A DNA stretch of 64,000 nt from Neelides folsomi (Eukaryota; Arthropoda; Collembola; Neelipleona; Neelidae), in contig JAQGBZ010000288.1 in the NCBI GenBank assembly GCA_034687125.1, forward strand, positions 18,305-82,304. Reading direction: 5' to 3'. Positions 50,508 through 62,497 of this stretch are shown piece after piece; position 1 is the stretch's first letter; each line of letters opens with the position of its first letter. The notes beneath the pieces are model-generated. The model was given only the letters and a program-made list of their open reading frames with translations. It was not told the DNA's origin and searched no databases. Both the position numbers and the translations under genes were made by a program.

Positions 50508-52354
50508 CCGTGGCTCATCTCAGGTCGGCCGGCGGTCCCCTGGAGAGACAAGAACTCAACCACCCCGCCCGAGTCCGGTGGAAGGATGAGGGAGGCAAGG
50601 AGGTTGCAAGGCTCTTATGCCCATTGCGTGTCCCCCCGACCTCATGAGAGGAGATGATGCAAATGGATTCCGCGCCGAGTAATCGCCCTTTCGTGGCCCA
50701 AAGCCGTGTGGTGGGCCATTAGGCTCCTTGTTGGGTGATCTCCATCGGAATGACGAGATGACATGTGGGGGACCACGCCTTGGATCATGCGGCCCTCACA
50801 ACCTCCTCAATCATCTCAACTTCGTCCTTATGAGACAGGGCCCTTACGATCCCTTACTTATTACCAACACTTTAAATCATTATATTGTCAATTTTTTTAC
50901 TGGTCATATCTAAAAAATTGAATTTATTTAAAATTATGAATGGAGTTTTTAAATATTTTTTATTTATCAAAGCGTGTTAGATGTGTGTTAACTTTGTAAT
51001 AATGAGAAATGATAGGCTGATCATAAATAAATAAGCAAAAATATGCTAAAATTCATTAAGCATAATAACCATGTACTTTCTTACTCAAAACTTCAAAATT
51101 TCTCATTGCAAAAATACCCATTTGAGATTTAAGCCATTGGATAGATGCAATTACATTCTTTTCTCAACATTTAATCATTTGAAAAATATGTCCAAACATC
51201 CAATTCAAAGAATTCCAATTATCCTCTTATTCTTCTCACTAATTGCACAATTCAAATGTTGTCTAAATGAATCTGTTGTGGTAAAACCAATGAAACGTTG
51301 AACATGCGTTCTTTTTTTCTCATTGGATGATAAAAACTCGAAATATGAAAAAATGATGGTTAAATATTCTAATTTCGATAAATCATAAATAATAAAATAA
51401 TAAATAATTTTTGTTAATTCATTTATTTTTGATAAATTTTTGTACATAGCCATTTTTACATCTCGTATTAACCATTTTAAACTACAAATACAATTTGTAA
51501 TGCAGAGAACTGAGGTTTAACTTAAAATATTTATCCAGTTCTTAATTATAACATTAAATCAAGAGACAAAAAATGATCTTTAGGTAATGATCTCCTTTAG
51601 TTGTTATTCAAGAGGAGAGTAATGAGAGTTCAGTTTAATCTTCGTTAACATCAGTTTCTCATAGCAAATCCGATTTGCTAAATCTAAAAATTCTCCATTT
51701 TCTTTGCCTTGCTTAACCGGTTTCATGTGACGAGGATTCAAATGTAGTAAGTTATTATGAATTTAAGAAAATACGCAATAAAATCCAAGAGCCTTTCAAA
51801 AATGTTTGTCCAATGAATAAGAAAATCAAAAGGTAAAGCTTCAAACGCAAACTCCATTACTTTGCAATATTTTTGACTCAAACAATCTGCTTTTTGGGTT
51901 TTTTTTATTAAATAAAGTATTTGGAACTTTGTAAGATACATAAATTGTAAATATAGTCTGTTTAGTCTGTTTATGTATCTTATGACTCAAAAGGTTTTTG
52001 GATTAAATTAAGAGAATTTGTATATATACCAGAATTTTTAGTACTTATATGTAGCATATATCAATTCTTAGAAATCTCATTACATTCATATACATATTAA
52101 GCTATAAGGTTAGTAGTATTTCATATTGAGTCCAATACATAACTAATGTATATACACGGAAGTAAATTCATATATAAATCTCAAGATTGAGTAAAATTGA
52201 GAAAAATATATTATCATTTTATACAAAAAGTTCCAAGTTGAAATCATCTAAATAGGATTTTACACAAAAGAAAATTTCTTTTGTGCCATGTGAGATGTTT
52301 CCGTAAATCCATATAAATATCTGTATTATGTGTACATCTGAATACCTGTAATAA
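50508..52354. other. 5' flank of the diacylglycerol kinase gene
   Basis: 50508-50900 is GC-richer and probably holds the Dgk leader and promoter. A 37-codon plus-strand frame at 51188-51301 is described separately. The rest is AT-rich without coding signal. Confidence 0.45.
51188..51301 (+). CDS. Possible signal-peptide exon or micropeptide
   Basis: A 37-codon frame starts MSKHPIQRIP and continues with a hydrophobic run IILLFFSLIAQFKCC, like a signal peptide, then ends after VVVKPMKR. A donor-like GTG|GTAAAA at 51280/51281 would allow splicing onward, but no partner exon was found. No TATA box is obvious. Could be chance in AT-rich DNA. Confidence 0.2.
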   Translation: MSKHPIQRIPIILLFFSLIAQFKCCLNESVVVKPMKR

Positions 52355-52362
52355 TAAATAAA

Positions 52363-52853
52363 TTGGATCAAATTGTTCTTGAAATCGAGTTAGTTAAAGC
52401 TTCATACGCGAATCTTATTTTCAATTTTGAGATTACACAAGGAATCCCATTAGAAGATCGTATGGAGGCGAAGTCTCATATAAATGACTTTGTAATACAT
52501 CAAAGTGGTCGTTATAGAGAAGATATAGATTTGAAAGTATTGGAGTGGCTATAAAAACACGTTGTCTCATCTCTAAAAGGAGATGAGACTGATGAGATTA
52601 AAGTATATAAAAAACTGTTCACAATGTTCGTAACGAGCCCGTCGTCAATACCATGGCAAAAAAGGATGAATGAGGCTATGGAGAGGAAACTTGCTATCAC
52701 CTGTAGAAGGAATTGTCAATGGGCATTCATACATCTGGGATTCTTCTTTGAAAATAATTAACCGGCTTTGACGTCAAGGATCTCTTTGAAAGGAAGAGAT
52801 TGAATCCTTATAATTTCATTAGACAAGATATAAAAGTCATATCTGAAAGTAAG
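52363..52853 (+). pseudogene. Frameshifted coding remnant of unknown family
   Basis: Three abutting frames read as one protein of about 160 residues broken by at least two shifts. Segment 1 to 52554 includes IPLEDRMEAKSHINDFVIHQ and ends LEWL-stop. Segment 2 (about 52556-52761) includes GDETDEIKVYKKLFTMF and SSIPWQKRMNEAMERK. Segment 3 (about 52766-52853) includes DLFERKRLNPYNFIRQ and stops at a good donor (AAG|GTAAGT). No intron boundary fits either shift. The protein family is not recognised. The first shift lies next to a 10-bp hairpin (GTCTCATCTC / GAGATGAGAC, 52564-52589). Confidence 0.45.
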
Positions 52854-55800
52854 GTAAGTCTATTTGAATTTCATCGAAGGAGGCGTTTTTGTGGTCTCAT
52901 CCTTAGCAACTGGTTCCCCTTGTTCCTAATCGACTCTCTCCAAGACTTTTCATCCCGAGCCGGTGAAATGAAGATGCTTTCAAACCCGGGCAAACAAAGA
53001 AATACCTTGACGAGGCCCCTTGAACAAAACCCGCTTTCCGACGCATCTCTCCAAATCTGATTTTATGAATAGGACAAATTTTCTCCTCTTGAGAAATCCA
53101 TCACTCGGTCCGCTCATGAGTGATTTATTACACTTTCCTCAATCCTGGCTGGAGGACCGGCCTTCTCGGAATCCCTCTTTAAAAATCCCTCATCCGTGGA
53201 CGGTCGGATTTCTCTTTGGTAATTATTAGGAGGAGAAAGTTGCGAATTCTGAGCATATGAGATCTCTGATGTGATCAAACCTGGAGTTCCTTCCTCTTGA
53301 ATAGGCAGGAAGCGGTGAAGAGGCACTTGAGAATTCACTCCGGTTTCAATTTACTTTTTAAAGAGACTCTACTTGCGGCGGGGATGAGAGACATCCGATC
53401 TGTTGACGATAGCCTTTATCATTCTCCTGCTTTTATGAGTTTCCGAGATATTGATGTACGGGCTGTAAATAATATCCCAACATAAGGAGCCACTAAAGGA
53501 GATCTTCCTGCATATCTAATGCCCCCAACTTCATCTATTACTTTATTACGTCGTTGAAGGACGCTGACACGGGAGGGTCTCACCCAACTTTCCCGATACG
53601 CCCCGAGAGAAACCAAAGTTGGGTCCTCTGGACGCTCGCGGCCATCGATTTCCCCTCAAATAATTCATAATATGTAACATAACATTACATGGATCAACCC
53701 ACCAATTTCTATCTCTTTGGAAAAAATGACAATTCTTCACCTTTTCAGTATTTCGGCTCAAACAGGAAGCTGGAACGGGTAGAATATTAAGGTTCTCATT
53801 AACCAACAGTTTTCATATGACTGGCAGTATTTCAACCTGTCTTGGAAATATTGACACCAAAGTGTCTCAAAGAGAACGTTGACACATTTGAGATTTGAAA
53901 GCTTGAATGGGATTTGCATATGTGAGAGGTGTGTGGTTTCTAGTGGAGGAGGAAGAAGGTGGGATGGAATTAGAATAAATGGAAAAGAGTCGTACACGTA
54001 AAAACAGCTCAATTAGCCGTCAGTGGTGACAGAAGGGACGGAGTGAGGGTGTAATTGAGAGCGGGAATGCGATCCGGTTGTCCATTAAGACGAATCCACC
54101 TCACTTCCGATCCATCATGTGGCGTGATTTGAGGGGGCCGAGGAGACAAAATGTTGATGAAGTGGATGAAGGCGCCCGACGGCTCCTGACAGGAGGAGTG
54201 AAAGGCGATCGGGGCGGAATTCTCTCGGGAGGAATAATCGGCTCCATTCCGTCGTAGTTCCTAAATATCTCATGTTCTCCCGATTTCCGCTCCGCCCGTC
54301 ATCTTCGAGGGCATTAGGAGAGATGAGATGGATGGAAGGACCTTCCCGCGGGTCGACAACTCAATTCCTCTAATTGAAAAGACGGAATTGACTCTGCGGA
54401 TTAAGACCACGTAAGCTCGGGTTTATACATTATAATAGGGCTGGTGGTTATATATGTATTATATATCTGCCCGGGCTTTGAATGTCCCGAAGGAAATTAT
54501 GGGCGAGGAGGGATTCATTGACCATCGATTACGCCTCATTCACCCGTTGAAATGCGGAGCAGATCCGCCAGATTGGAGGAGTAAATGATACAAGTCTGTG
54601 AGTCCATTGAATAATATACAAGGAACCACAATGGAAGTCGATTGAAACTATTGAAAGTCCCTCCTGTTTTTATAGCCCTGTTCCACAGATAACTCACTTC
54701 AATGGTCCACATGTCTCATACCTATTTATACGTCGGTTGACCTCTCTGCCCCCTCACCACGTTGGGACCCGAGGCATTATGCAATTCCAAACACACCACA
54801 GCTTTGTTCCATTGTAGAGACATTATGTAGACAGCCAAGTTGGGTTTCACACATCGCCTCAATCGAACCTCAGACAGGGATTTAATTTAGGATGTTTGCA
54901 TTTGCTCCTTCTGCATATTTGTGATTCAAAGACTTCAGCTTAATGCCTCTTTTACGGATAATCAAAGTTGCTTATATGGAAATTGTCATTTATGTATTCT
55001 TCCTTGGGCTTTTATCGCTTTTCTCAATGGTCTCGACAATTTGCCTGCTCAAAAAATTGTTTTGAATAAATGGAAGTTGGCTCTCAGCTCGCCATCCGCC
55101 ATAAAATTCTTTTAAACTTGCGGCTTCCATCCGCTTCTTTCCACTTCTTATATGCGAATCTCCTTCTGCTCACTCAGCTGAGATAAAAATTGTCAAGTGT
55201 TTCACGTTGTAATTTTCAACTATTTGTTTGACCTCTTTGAAAGAATGAAAAAATAATTTATTTAAATATTAATCATCGGGGTATGAAAACAGTAAGGTTC
55301 GTCGTTTGATATTGTATATTGTGATTGTCTACAATTGGTGTTTGGGTATTGAAGTTGGTCTGAGTTTTTTCATTAGAATAAAAGGTTCTAGACGGGGGAT
55401 TGGAAGGGGAATAATAATTGAGCTCCATTTGAACCTCTCTGGAGGAGATGTGTGGCGGAGACGTGAAGTCAATTATTGTGGATGTTTGCAGGACAGGATA
55501 TTTGGGATTTGGAAGAGGTAAGTGGAGCAACGGGTTTCATTTTCTCCACCGCCGAGAGACATTTTCCATTTAAGAATGCAATCAGGAGGGACGGGGAGGC
55601 GAGTGGCGGGTAATGAAATGAGAGGCGGTCCCCGCTCCTTCCCATTTCAAACATAAAATTGAGTTGGAAGGAGTTTGAAGAGGTCGGGAATTTAATAAGG
55701 ATCCATCTAAAGGTCGTCGAGTGTCACAGGGTGGAGGAGAACCCCAGAAGCACAAATCCTCAATTTCTCACGCAATCCCTGGTGACGGCAGACGTAAATT

Positions 55801-56803
55801 ACGTACATTCTGATACTCCTCGGAATTGCTTGATCAGCTAAAAAGAAAATTGGCCCTTCGATTGACTGAGACAAATTCCCTCACTTTCCTCGCTCCAGAT
55901 GGGGAAGATCACTCGATATTCAATAAGTTCCAGGCATTAAATCACTGCCCGCTTCATCTTCTCTAAATTGAGCCTAATTGAACAAACAAAGAGTTCTGGT
56001 ACTTAAAACCTTCCCATGAACCCAACTAAAGATAAGGCATCTTCATCAAGTCTTTGGGTATTATGAGAAGGTTGGAAATTGGGATTTCCACAAGGTTCCA
56101 ATATTTATAATCATGTATGAATAGGGAGATGGGATACAAAGGACGCACAATCCGAGTTTCCCATTATGAGCGATTGAATATTTCTCAAAGGAGTCGAAAT
56201 GAGGTAAAACAGATTGATCCCACAAGGACCAACACAGGCTTCATCTCCAAGTATAGGCAACGTTAAACGGCATGGATCTATAGTTAAACATCAAATACGG
56301 ATTTCCTCCTGATTAATGAATTTGACTACAGGGTTCCTGTTGGGATCAAAATATTGAGAAATGCATAAACCAAGTTATACCCAAAATGTCAGTTCCGCTC
56401 TTCACAAAATTCAATTATCAGTGTGCTTTTGTCGACCAATAAAAGTTGATGCTAAACATACACAAAACCAAATTCAAATTTTACATGAGCCTTTATATAT
56501 AAGTCAATAAGATATCTCTATTATTTGAACCTTATGAACCTTTACTTAAATATGCACAGCCAAGACAGAATTTGCAAATGAAAATACAAATTGTGTTTCT
56601 TCTTGATAAAATATTTATTCAAGTCTATGTTTGAAAATCATGTAAAATGGACATTTTTTGACCTGTCGAAATAAAGTTGTATTCTTATCCTCATATAAAA
56701 TAACATTTAAATTTTAAAACTTTATAGTCGTTCATCGAGTTAAAATAAGTATTTGAATTAACAATCGGCTGGAATAACCGATGAGTCAGTCAGATCAAGG
56801 CGG
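52854..56803. other. Intergenic region with GC-richer patches
   Basis: Stretches at 52860-53640, 53980-54580 and 55380-56330 are less AT-rich than typical spacer and carry short frames on both strands, but no domain, signal peptide or phase-compatible exon pair was found. They may be regulatory DNA or untranslated exons of a gene outside the window. Confidence 0.45.
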
Positions 56804-57452
56804 CTATTTTTTTCTGAAAGAAAGAAAACAAAGTATGAGTTGAATTGAATTGATTTCGTTTATTGAAAAGGAGGAAGAACGGGACTAATTGGAAAATTGA
56901 TATTTGGAGAATGAAAGTCATTTGAAAGGAGACGGATATTTTACAAATTGATACTCACCCTCCAAATGAATTGGCGGCAGCCGAAGCTTGGGAGAAAGAT
57001 CCGCCGGGGAATCCGCCGCCGTAGCCGCCATAAGGATTGTACCCGCCCCCTGCAAAGCTGTTTGCACTAGCGAAAGCGTTGGATCCGCCAAATTGCCGCT
57101 TCTCCCGAATTTCTAAAGAAATGGTTAATCATATTAATTCCCAATCGAATAAAGAAACTCCGAAAGTCGAGACAGACTTAATGGATTCTCACAAAAGAAC
57201 CCAGTCGAGGATAATAACAACGTATAGATTTCGCTGAGTCTCGTCAAATTCGGAGAGTCGAAGGGAAATTGAAATGCGAGGGGAAATAATGAGTATCGAA
57301 AATTGAAATATATTCGCCTAGGACTCACTTGTGAGGAAGTCGGGGAGATTGGACTTGGACTCGGAGTCGAGCCGGGGGGATTCCGCTCCGTGGCACCGGT
57401 CCAAGATGAGGAGAAGGAAGGAGCAAATGAGAACGGCAGACTTCCACTCCAT
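56804..57452 (-). CDS. Glycine-rich secreted peptide precursor with furin and amidation sites
   Basis: Exons 57452-57329, 57112-56959 and 56813-56804 join in phase (124+154+10 nt) to 95 residues. Signal peptide MEWKSAVLICSFLLLILDRC (cleavage after CHGA, near 23), a propeptide of about 24 residues, then REKR at 44-47. The mature stretch starts Gln48 (QFGGSNAFASANSF, potential pyroglutamate), is rich in Gly, Ser, Ala and Tyr (YNPYGGYGGGFPGGSF), and ends AAANSFG92-Gly93-Lys-Lys-stop, so Gly93 can donate an amide. The last exon encodes only the final G, K, K and stop. Donors are GTGAGT. A TATA box lies about 120 bases upstream. Inference: a 45-residue secreted bioactive peptide, either neuropeptide-like or a glycine-rich antimicrobial or cuticular peptide; function cannot be settled here. 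NPF lies 1.1 kb upstream on the same strand. Confidence 0.8.
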
Positions 57453-57569
57453 CTTCTTCACAAGCTTGTGGGAAAGACCGAATTTGGTTGTAAAAGAAGG
57501 ACCGACCGGGACGTGGAAGCACGAGCGAGAAAAACAACGGCTCTGCTCCCATCTTCACCTCCAACTCCC

Positions 57570-57576
57570 TTTTATA
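57570..57576 (-). promoter_or_regulatory. TATA box of the glycine-rich peptide gene
   Basis: Minus strand TATAAAA (in CGGTATAAAAGGG). A start site near 57545 gives an unspliced leader of about 93 bases to the ATG at 57452. Confidence 0.65.
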
Positions 57577-57599
57577 CCGTTGGACGGGATTAACATGCA

Positions 57600-58579
57600 G
57601 ATGACATTTCATTTATTCATTTCCTGGAATGAGAATCCAAAAACCCAATCCAAGTCAACCATCCCCATTCTCCATTTCCGAACCAACGTTTTTCCTCATT
57701 ATTCACGGGGGTCGATCTCATCAACAGCCGCCATTCAAATCATTTTGGGGTGATGAGGATTTGCAAGTTGAAGACATATCTAACATGCCTGCAGGAAAAA
57801 TTGCTAATTGATAACCAAATGTGTGAAATCATTGAAATGAGATGCTTATTAAATATTATGTTATATGTGTTGAATGAATGGTTTTTCTAGAATATTGTAA
57901 TTATGATTCTAGTTACCAATTACAACGCATTCTTTAATATTTTTAATATCTTTGGTAGGTGTTTTATGTAAATTGTAATTTAGTACACGTATATTTTTCT
58001 TTCACAATTAATCACTTCATTTAATGGTCGATCAAAGAACGAATGTTTCATATAATATCAAAAAGAACGACTTTTTGATAATCTTGTCATTAAACCATGT
58101 TAAGATCTTCCTCGAAATTAAATAGACTAAATATGATGAAAAATGAATTCCCCGTTTTATTGTATCTCTGTTATTTAAGCTTGAGTCAGCTATTTTGTGT
58201 ATTCTGATAATAAGATAATTATGACCAAGTATGGTAGTTATAATTAAGTAAAAACAAATGTAAATATAGTACATATTAATTATATGCATACAAATATTGT
58301 ATTACTTTAGGGTATACATAAGTAATAGATATAACATTATAAACAATAAGTACAATATCCATAATATACCTCTTCTACCTACGTAAATAGGTATGTATGT
58401 ATTTGTATTTATAATATGTACAGTCATTTTTATATATTCTTTACAAATTAAAATAAATTCTCTGAAAAATAAGTACAGGAAAAAATATTAGTTTTAGCTA
58501 AAATTTGAAATACTCATACATACTTTACTATGTATATGTAATCTTGTCATCATTTACATAAATAAATGATGTTTGATTT
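57600..58579. other. Spacer between glycine-rich peptide and NPF genes
   Basis: Mostly AT-rich; 57600-57810 is the upstream flank of the glycine-rich peptide promoter. No coding signal. Confidence 0.5.
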
Positions 58580-58980
58580 TCATCGGGATCTCGGTCTTTC
58601 GTTGACGAAAATGTCATAAAGGTCGATGACGCCGTCGTTGAAATTTGAACCCAAATCTTTCCGGAATTTCTCGATTCCTCTTTTTCCAAACCTAAGGAAT
58701 TTCATTCGTTGATTCAATTTAAGTTTTAGGCACATTTCCAAGATTTATTTAATGAAGCTTGCCTGGGCCTTCCAGCAACAGCATAATATTTGGAAAGGGC
58801 CTCAAGGTAATTTCTCAAGTCGTCGGAGGAAGTGAAGACTCTTGGGCGAGTTGGTGGTCGAGCTCCGTCCACTTCCAAACTCCCAATTCCTAGTTCGTTG
58901 GCGGGCAAATTGGCCAAAGGGTTGCTTTCCCCTACCCAAAGGAGACCCATGAGGACGAAAAACATTCCTGACCAGCACAT
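58580..58980 (-). CDS. NPF: Neuropeptide F precursor
   Basis: Protostome NPY-family hormone, acting on NPF receptor GPCRs in feeding and arousal circuits (family knowledge). Exons 58980-58763 and 58691-58580 join to 330 nt, 109 residues. Signal peptide MCWSGMFFVLMGLLWVGES (cleavage near 19). The NPF core is RPRVFTSSDDLRNYLEALSK then YYAVAGRPRFGKR: C-terminal RPRF, Gly amide donor and KR cleavage site at 71-77. A C-terminal peptide of 32 residues follows (ends NERPRSR). The intron splits the second Arg codon of RPRF, the conserved NPY/NPF intron position. Its donor is GC, not GT (CCCAG|GCAAGC, 58763/58762), with a normal acceptor CCTTAG. Acceptor AG sits one base before the ATG, so the leader is spliced from an upstream exon. 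Confidence 0.96.
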
Positions 58981-60330
58981 CCTAAAATCAAAAACAAGAT
59001 TCATTCACAAAGAATCCTTTTTACCATTCTTTCAAATCCAGTGTTTTGCTTTCAGTAATGGGAATCCTCTCAGACACAAAGGTTCTTTTGGAAATTCATT
59101 ATGTTAAAAAAGGAAGTTGATAAGAGACAAATAGACATTTTGTTTTCCTAATTTAAAAGAGAGTTGTTGATGTTTGAATTGAATCTCAACTTTCCTTTCT
59201 TCAAAGGGAACTTTCTTTAAATATCAAATCTTAACGAAGTAAAAAAGTAAAATCTGGGGAAAAACAGTTTCAATTCCTCCTTGCCCAATTTTATTCAATT
59301 TAAGACTGGGAATTGAAGTTTGATGTGGAATAATAAGATGATGTTTTATTGGTACGTAAAAAGATACTTAAAAGGATGACATTTCACAAAAGTAATGACA
59401 AATTCAATTTTGTTCTCTAAAGAGACAAAGTGAGTCTCAAAGCCTCACTCAATCAAAGGGTATATGATTTCCTTAATCATTATACTCCACATTAAATCTC
59501 TTATAGCATTTATTTCAACTCAAAGATTATATTATTAAACTAAAAAATCTAGTTGAAAAAATGTTTCAATATTAAACTTACTAAATGAAGGTTTCCTGCA
59601 AAAATATTAGTTTTCGATATAGGATTACTGGAAAAAAGTCATTTTAAATGTTGTATGGATGCAGAAATGTCTGGAATCTACCAGATTTTGTGTACTTAAT
59701 AAGAGGGTTTGAAATTTTAAAGATATGGTTTAAGTAATCGAGTAAGAAGAAATAAGTTGGGAATATTTGCGAAGCAAGTAAAAAGTTGTGCAAACAAATA
59801 TCACGAGAACTCTAAAAATAAGGCGATTAATCAAAATCCGAATATTGAAAATTGAGATTAATATTGGTTGGACATGGATTTGGATAGCAAAATGATTCCT
59901 CAATGTTTGCATTGATAGTCTTTATTGATTCTGATAGCACACGTCTCTGGTAATATTTTTAATCTTAATACTGGAGGTCGTTTACAAGTGTTTTGTCTAA
60001 CTCTAACTTACGAGAGAAATATCAATAATGGAACTAATGCATGTATGTAGGTAAATACTCATTTAATGAAAATTGCTTCCGTTAAATTTATTAATGAATT
60101 CCTTGAAACCCGAAGAAAAGGTTTTCCCATATAACGTCATCTGTACATCATAAGTATGTAGGATATGCATGTAAATTAACTCAAAAAATTATTACATTAT
60201 TAATTACAAAATATGTGATTAATATCCGATTCTGCTTGCCAATGCAATTTACTTAATTTAAAAAGCTTGCGAGACAAAACTTGGATTTAAATGTCGTTAA
60301 TAGAATAAATATAAAATGAATGATCTTCAC

Positions 60331-60465
60331 CTGTTTGTTTTACAATTTGGAGTGAATTTAGTCAAAGGGTAATATTTTGGATCGAGGATGGCGGTGAAGG
60401 AAATGACTGAATTGACTGGATGACACTTGTTACAGGGGAAAGGGATCTTCCACTTGTCGAGGAGT
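60331..60465 (-). other. Probable noncoding first exon of NPF
   Basis: Downstream of a TATA box, the minus strand runs without a long frame to a strong donor (AAACAG|GTGAAG, exon end 60331). Splicing to the acceptor at 58982-58983 would place the leader directly before the NPF ATG, with a 1.35-kb intron. The 5' end near 60465 is estimated from the TATA position. Confidence 0.5.
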
Positions 60466-60490
60466 GTTGGCGGGGAAGAGCGGGACGGAG

Positions 60491-60498
60491 TTTTTATA
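60491..60498 (-). promoter_or_regulatory. TATA box of the probable NPF promoter
   Basis: Minus strand TATAAAAA (GGAGTATAAAAACTCCG). The box lies inside a short palindrome GGAGT...ACTCC. Confidence 0.55.
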
Positions 60499-60519
60499 CT
60501 CCTTCACCCACCATCTCTG

Positions 60520-61735
60520 CGCCCCAATTCCAATGGCGTGGGCAGACTCCTCCTTGCCCATTTTCAATTAGAAAAGGATTCTCTTCGACTAATTACTTTC
60601 CCCATTCTTCATCCCTCATTACATGTCTCGGACGTCCAGACTTCATGTGAAACCACGTGGGGTTTCTCCACCTTCAATCCTCTCGAGAGCTCTCGACAAA
60701 GGGAGAATTATTAAACATTCACTTTTGGCTCAAAGGGTTGGTTCACATCTTCGGAAGACCCTTCATTAAAATATTTAATCCTGCTAAATATTAATCAATA
60801 GGATTTAATCTCGTTAACAACATGAGCAAAATATTGGGTTTGGATTTGATCATTAAATTTATAAATTGGTACAACTAATGCTTGTCTGTCTGTCTGTGAG
60901 ATACAAATGGTATACTCATTTATCTTATTATCTATTACTATGAACAAAGTTAGGATTTATTATTAAAGAATTAACTAAAGGCTTTTACATTATTACCAGC
61001 ATGTATTGAAAGACTTTCTTTGTCTTTGAGGCTAATTTCTTTGAGCCATTTTATTTAACTTTGTAAATCCATAAGATTGAGTTGTCCTTCCAGTTTTCCG
61101 CTTCGGATCTCTTGCGTAAGAATTGAAACTTTGTCTTTTGTAAAAAGTTTCAACCCCACACACATGCCCTTCCTTTGACTCAATAGACAATGTCTGGACA
61201 GCTCGAAAGAAGAATTTCTCAGAACCCCACAGCTTTGATAAGAATATAAAATACTTCAAAGTGGCCTTTTTACATTTTCTTCCCTATGAGATTTGTTGGT
61301 CTTTAATGTATTTAATATACATATAATAAATATAAGTAAGTATATGGTCCACCCTTTATATGTAATAAGATGCTATGTAGTATTACTTAACTATAAAATA
61401 ACTGAATAACCTGGCATTTATCATTTGCACATCTTCACATGAAAGAGACATTTTCTAGTTTGATATTTGCTTAGAAATGATTGACATTATTATGTATATG
61501 ACTGAAAATATTAGGCTTCCCCTCTTTAGACAACAATTGAAAAAATGTAATGTACATTATACAGTATGCATTCTATCAAGCATTAAGAACCTTTGAAAAT
61601 GTTTTATGATTAAAAGCATTCCAAAAATATAGTGTTTATTTGATTCAATGTGTATTTGATTCACTTTAATTAAAATAAAAAATGTATTAAATATTTCAGA
61701 ATGTATCCTATATAATAGCATACATACCTCGTTTC
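60520..61735. other. Upstream flank of NPF
   Basis: 60520-60720 is GC-richer promoter-proximal DNA; 60890-60900 has a short CTGT repeat. The remainder is AT-rich without coding signal. Confidence 0.45.
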
Positions 61736-61737
61736 AA

Positions 61738-62497
61738 CCATGCAGGGGATATTACTTTCAAAAAAGTAACTAGTTACTTATTACTTATTACATTTATTAA
61801 AAATAAAATCAATTACAGTTACCGTTACATTTGAAAATGTAATATATTACTTATTACAGTCACTGTAATAAAGCTACATTTTCGTTACAAGTTACATTAT
61901 TAATAGTTACCTATTACTTATTTCTTTATAGATTGAAAGTATATAAAAAATAATTTAATTCAAAGATAAACGATGTTAAATAAATTTTAAATAACTACTT
62001 ATTGGCTAATAATAATGTTTGCATTTTCAACATTTATTTGATCTCAAAGTTCTTCCCTTGAGAAGCTAAAAATCATCTTGGAGTATTTAATAAGTCGTTC
62101 AAAAGGATAATTTTTCATTCGTCTTAAGACAAAACTTGAAATGATTCATAATTATATATTCTAGGTATATTTGACTGGTCAATAATTATTATATTAAAGA
62201 TTTAATTCAATCTTAATAAGTTTTTGCTATCAACAATTAGAGAATATTATATAATTGAAATTTTTTAAACTGACCACGGCTTTATTTATATTTCGTATTA
62301 TATCCATTTGGTGTCGCCTAATTAAACTATATGTAATATTTAATGTAACGGTAATAAAGTAACGAAAATGTAACTTTTATTACAAGTTACATGTCCTTTG
62401 AAAAGTAATAGTATTACTTATTACATATTACTTATTACAGTAACTGTAATAAGTAACGAAAATTGTAATAAGTAATTCGTTACATCCCATGCATGGT
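61738..62497. mobile_element. ~760-bp palindrome-rich inverted-repeat element (GTAAC/TTATTAC type)
   Basis: Ends read AACCATGCAGGGGATATTAC (left) and, inverted, AACCATGCATGGGATGTAAC (right). Subterminal DNA on both sides is dense in GTTAC, TTACTTATTAC and near-palindromic TTACAGT.ACTGTAA words. No protein frame inside. The ends are so palindromic (CATGCATG) that the target-site duplication cannot be defined by eye; the superfamily is open, hAT being one option. Confidence 0.65.
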
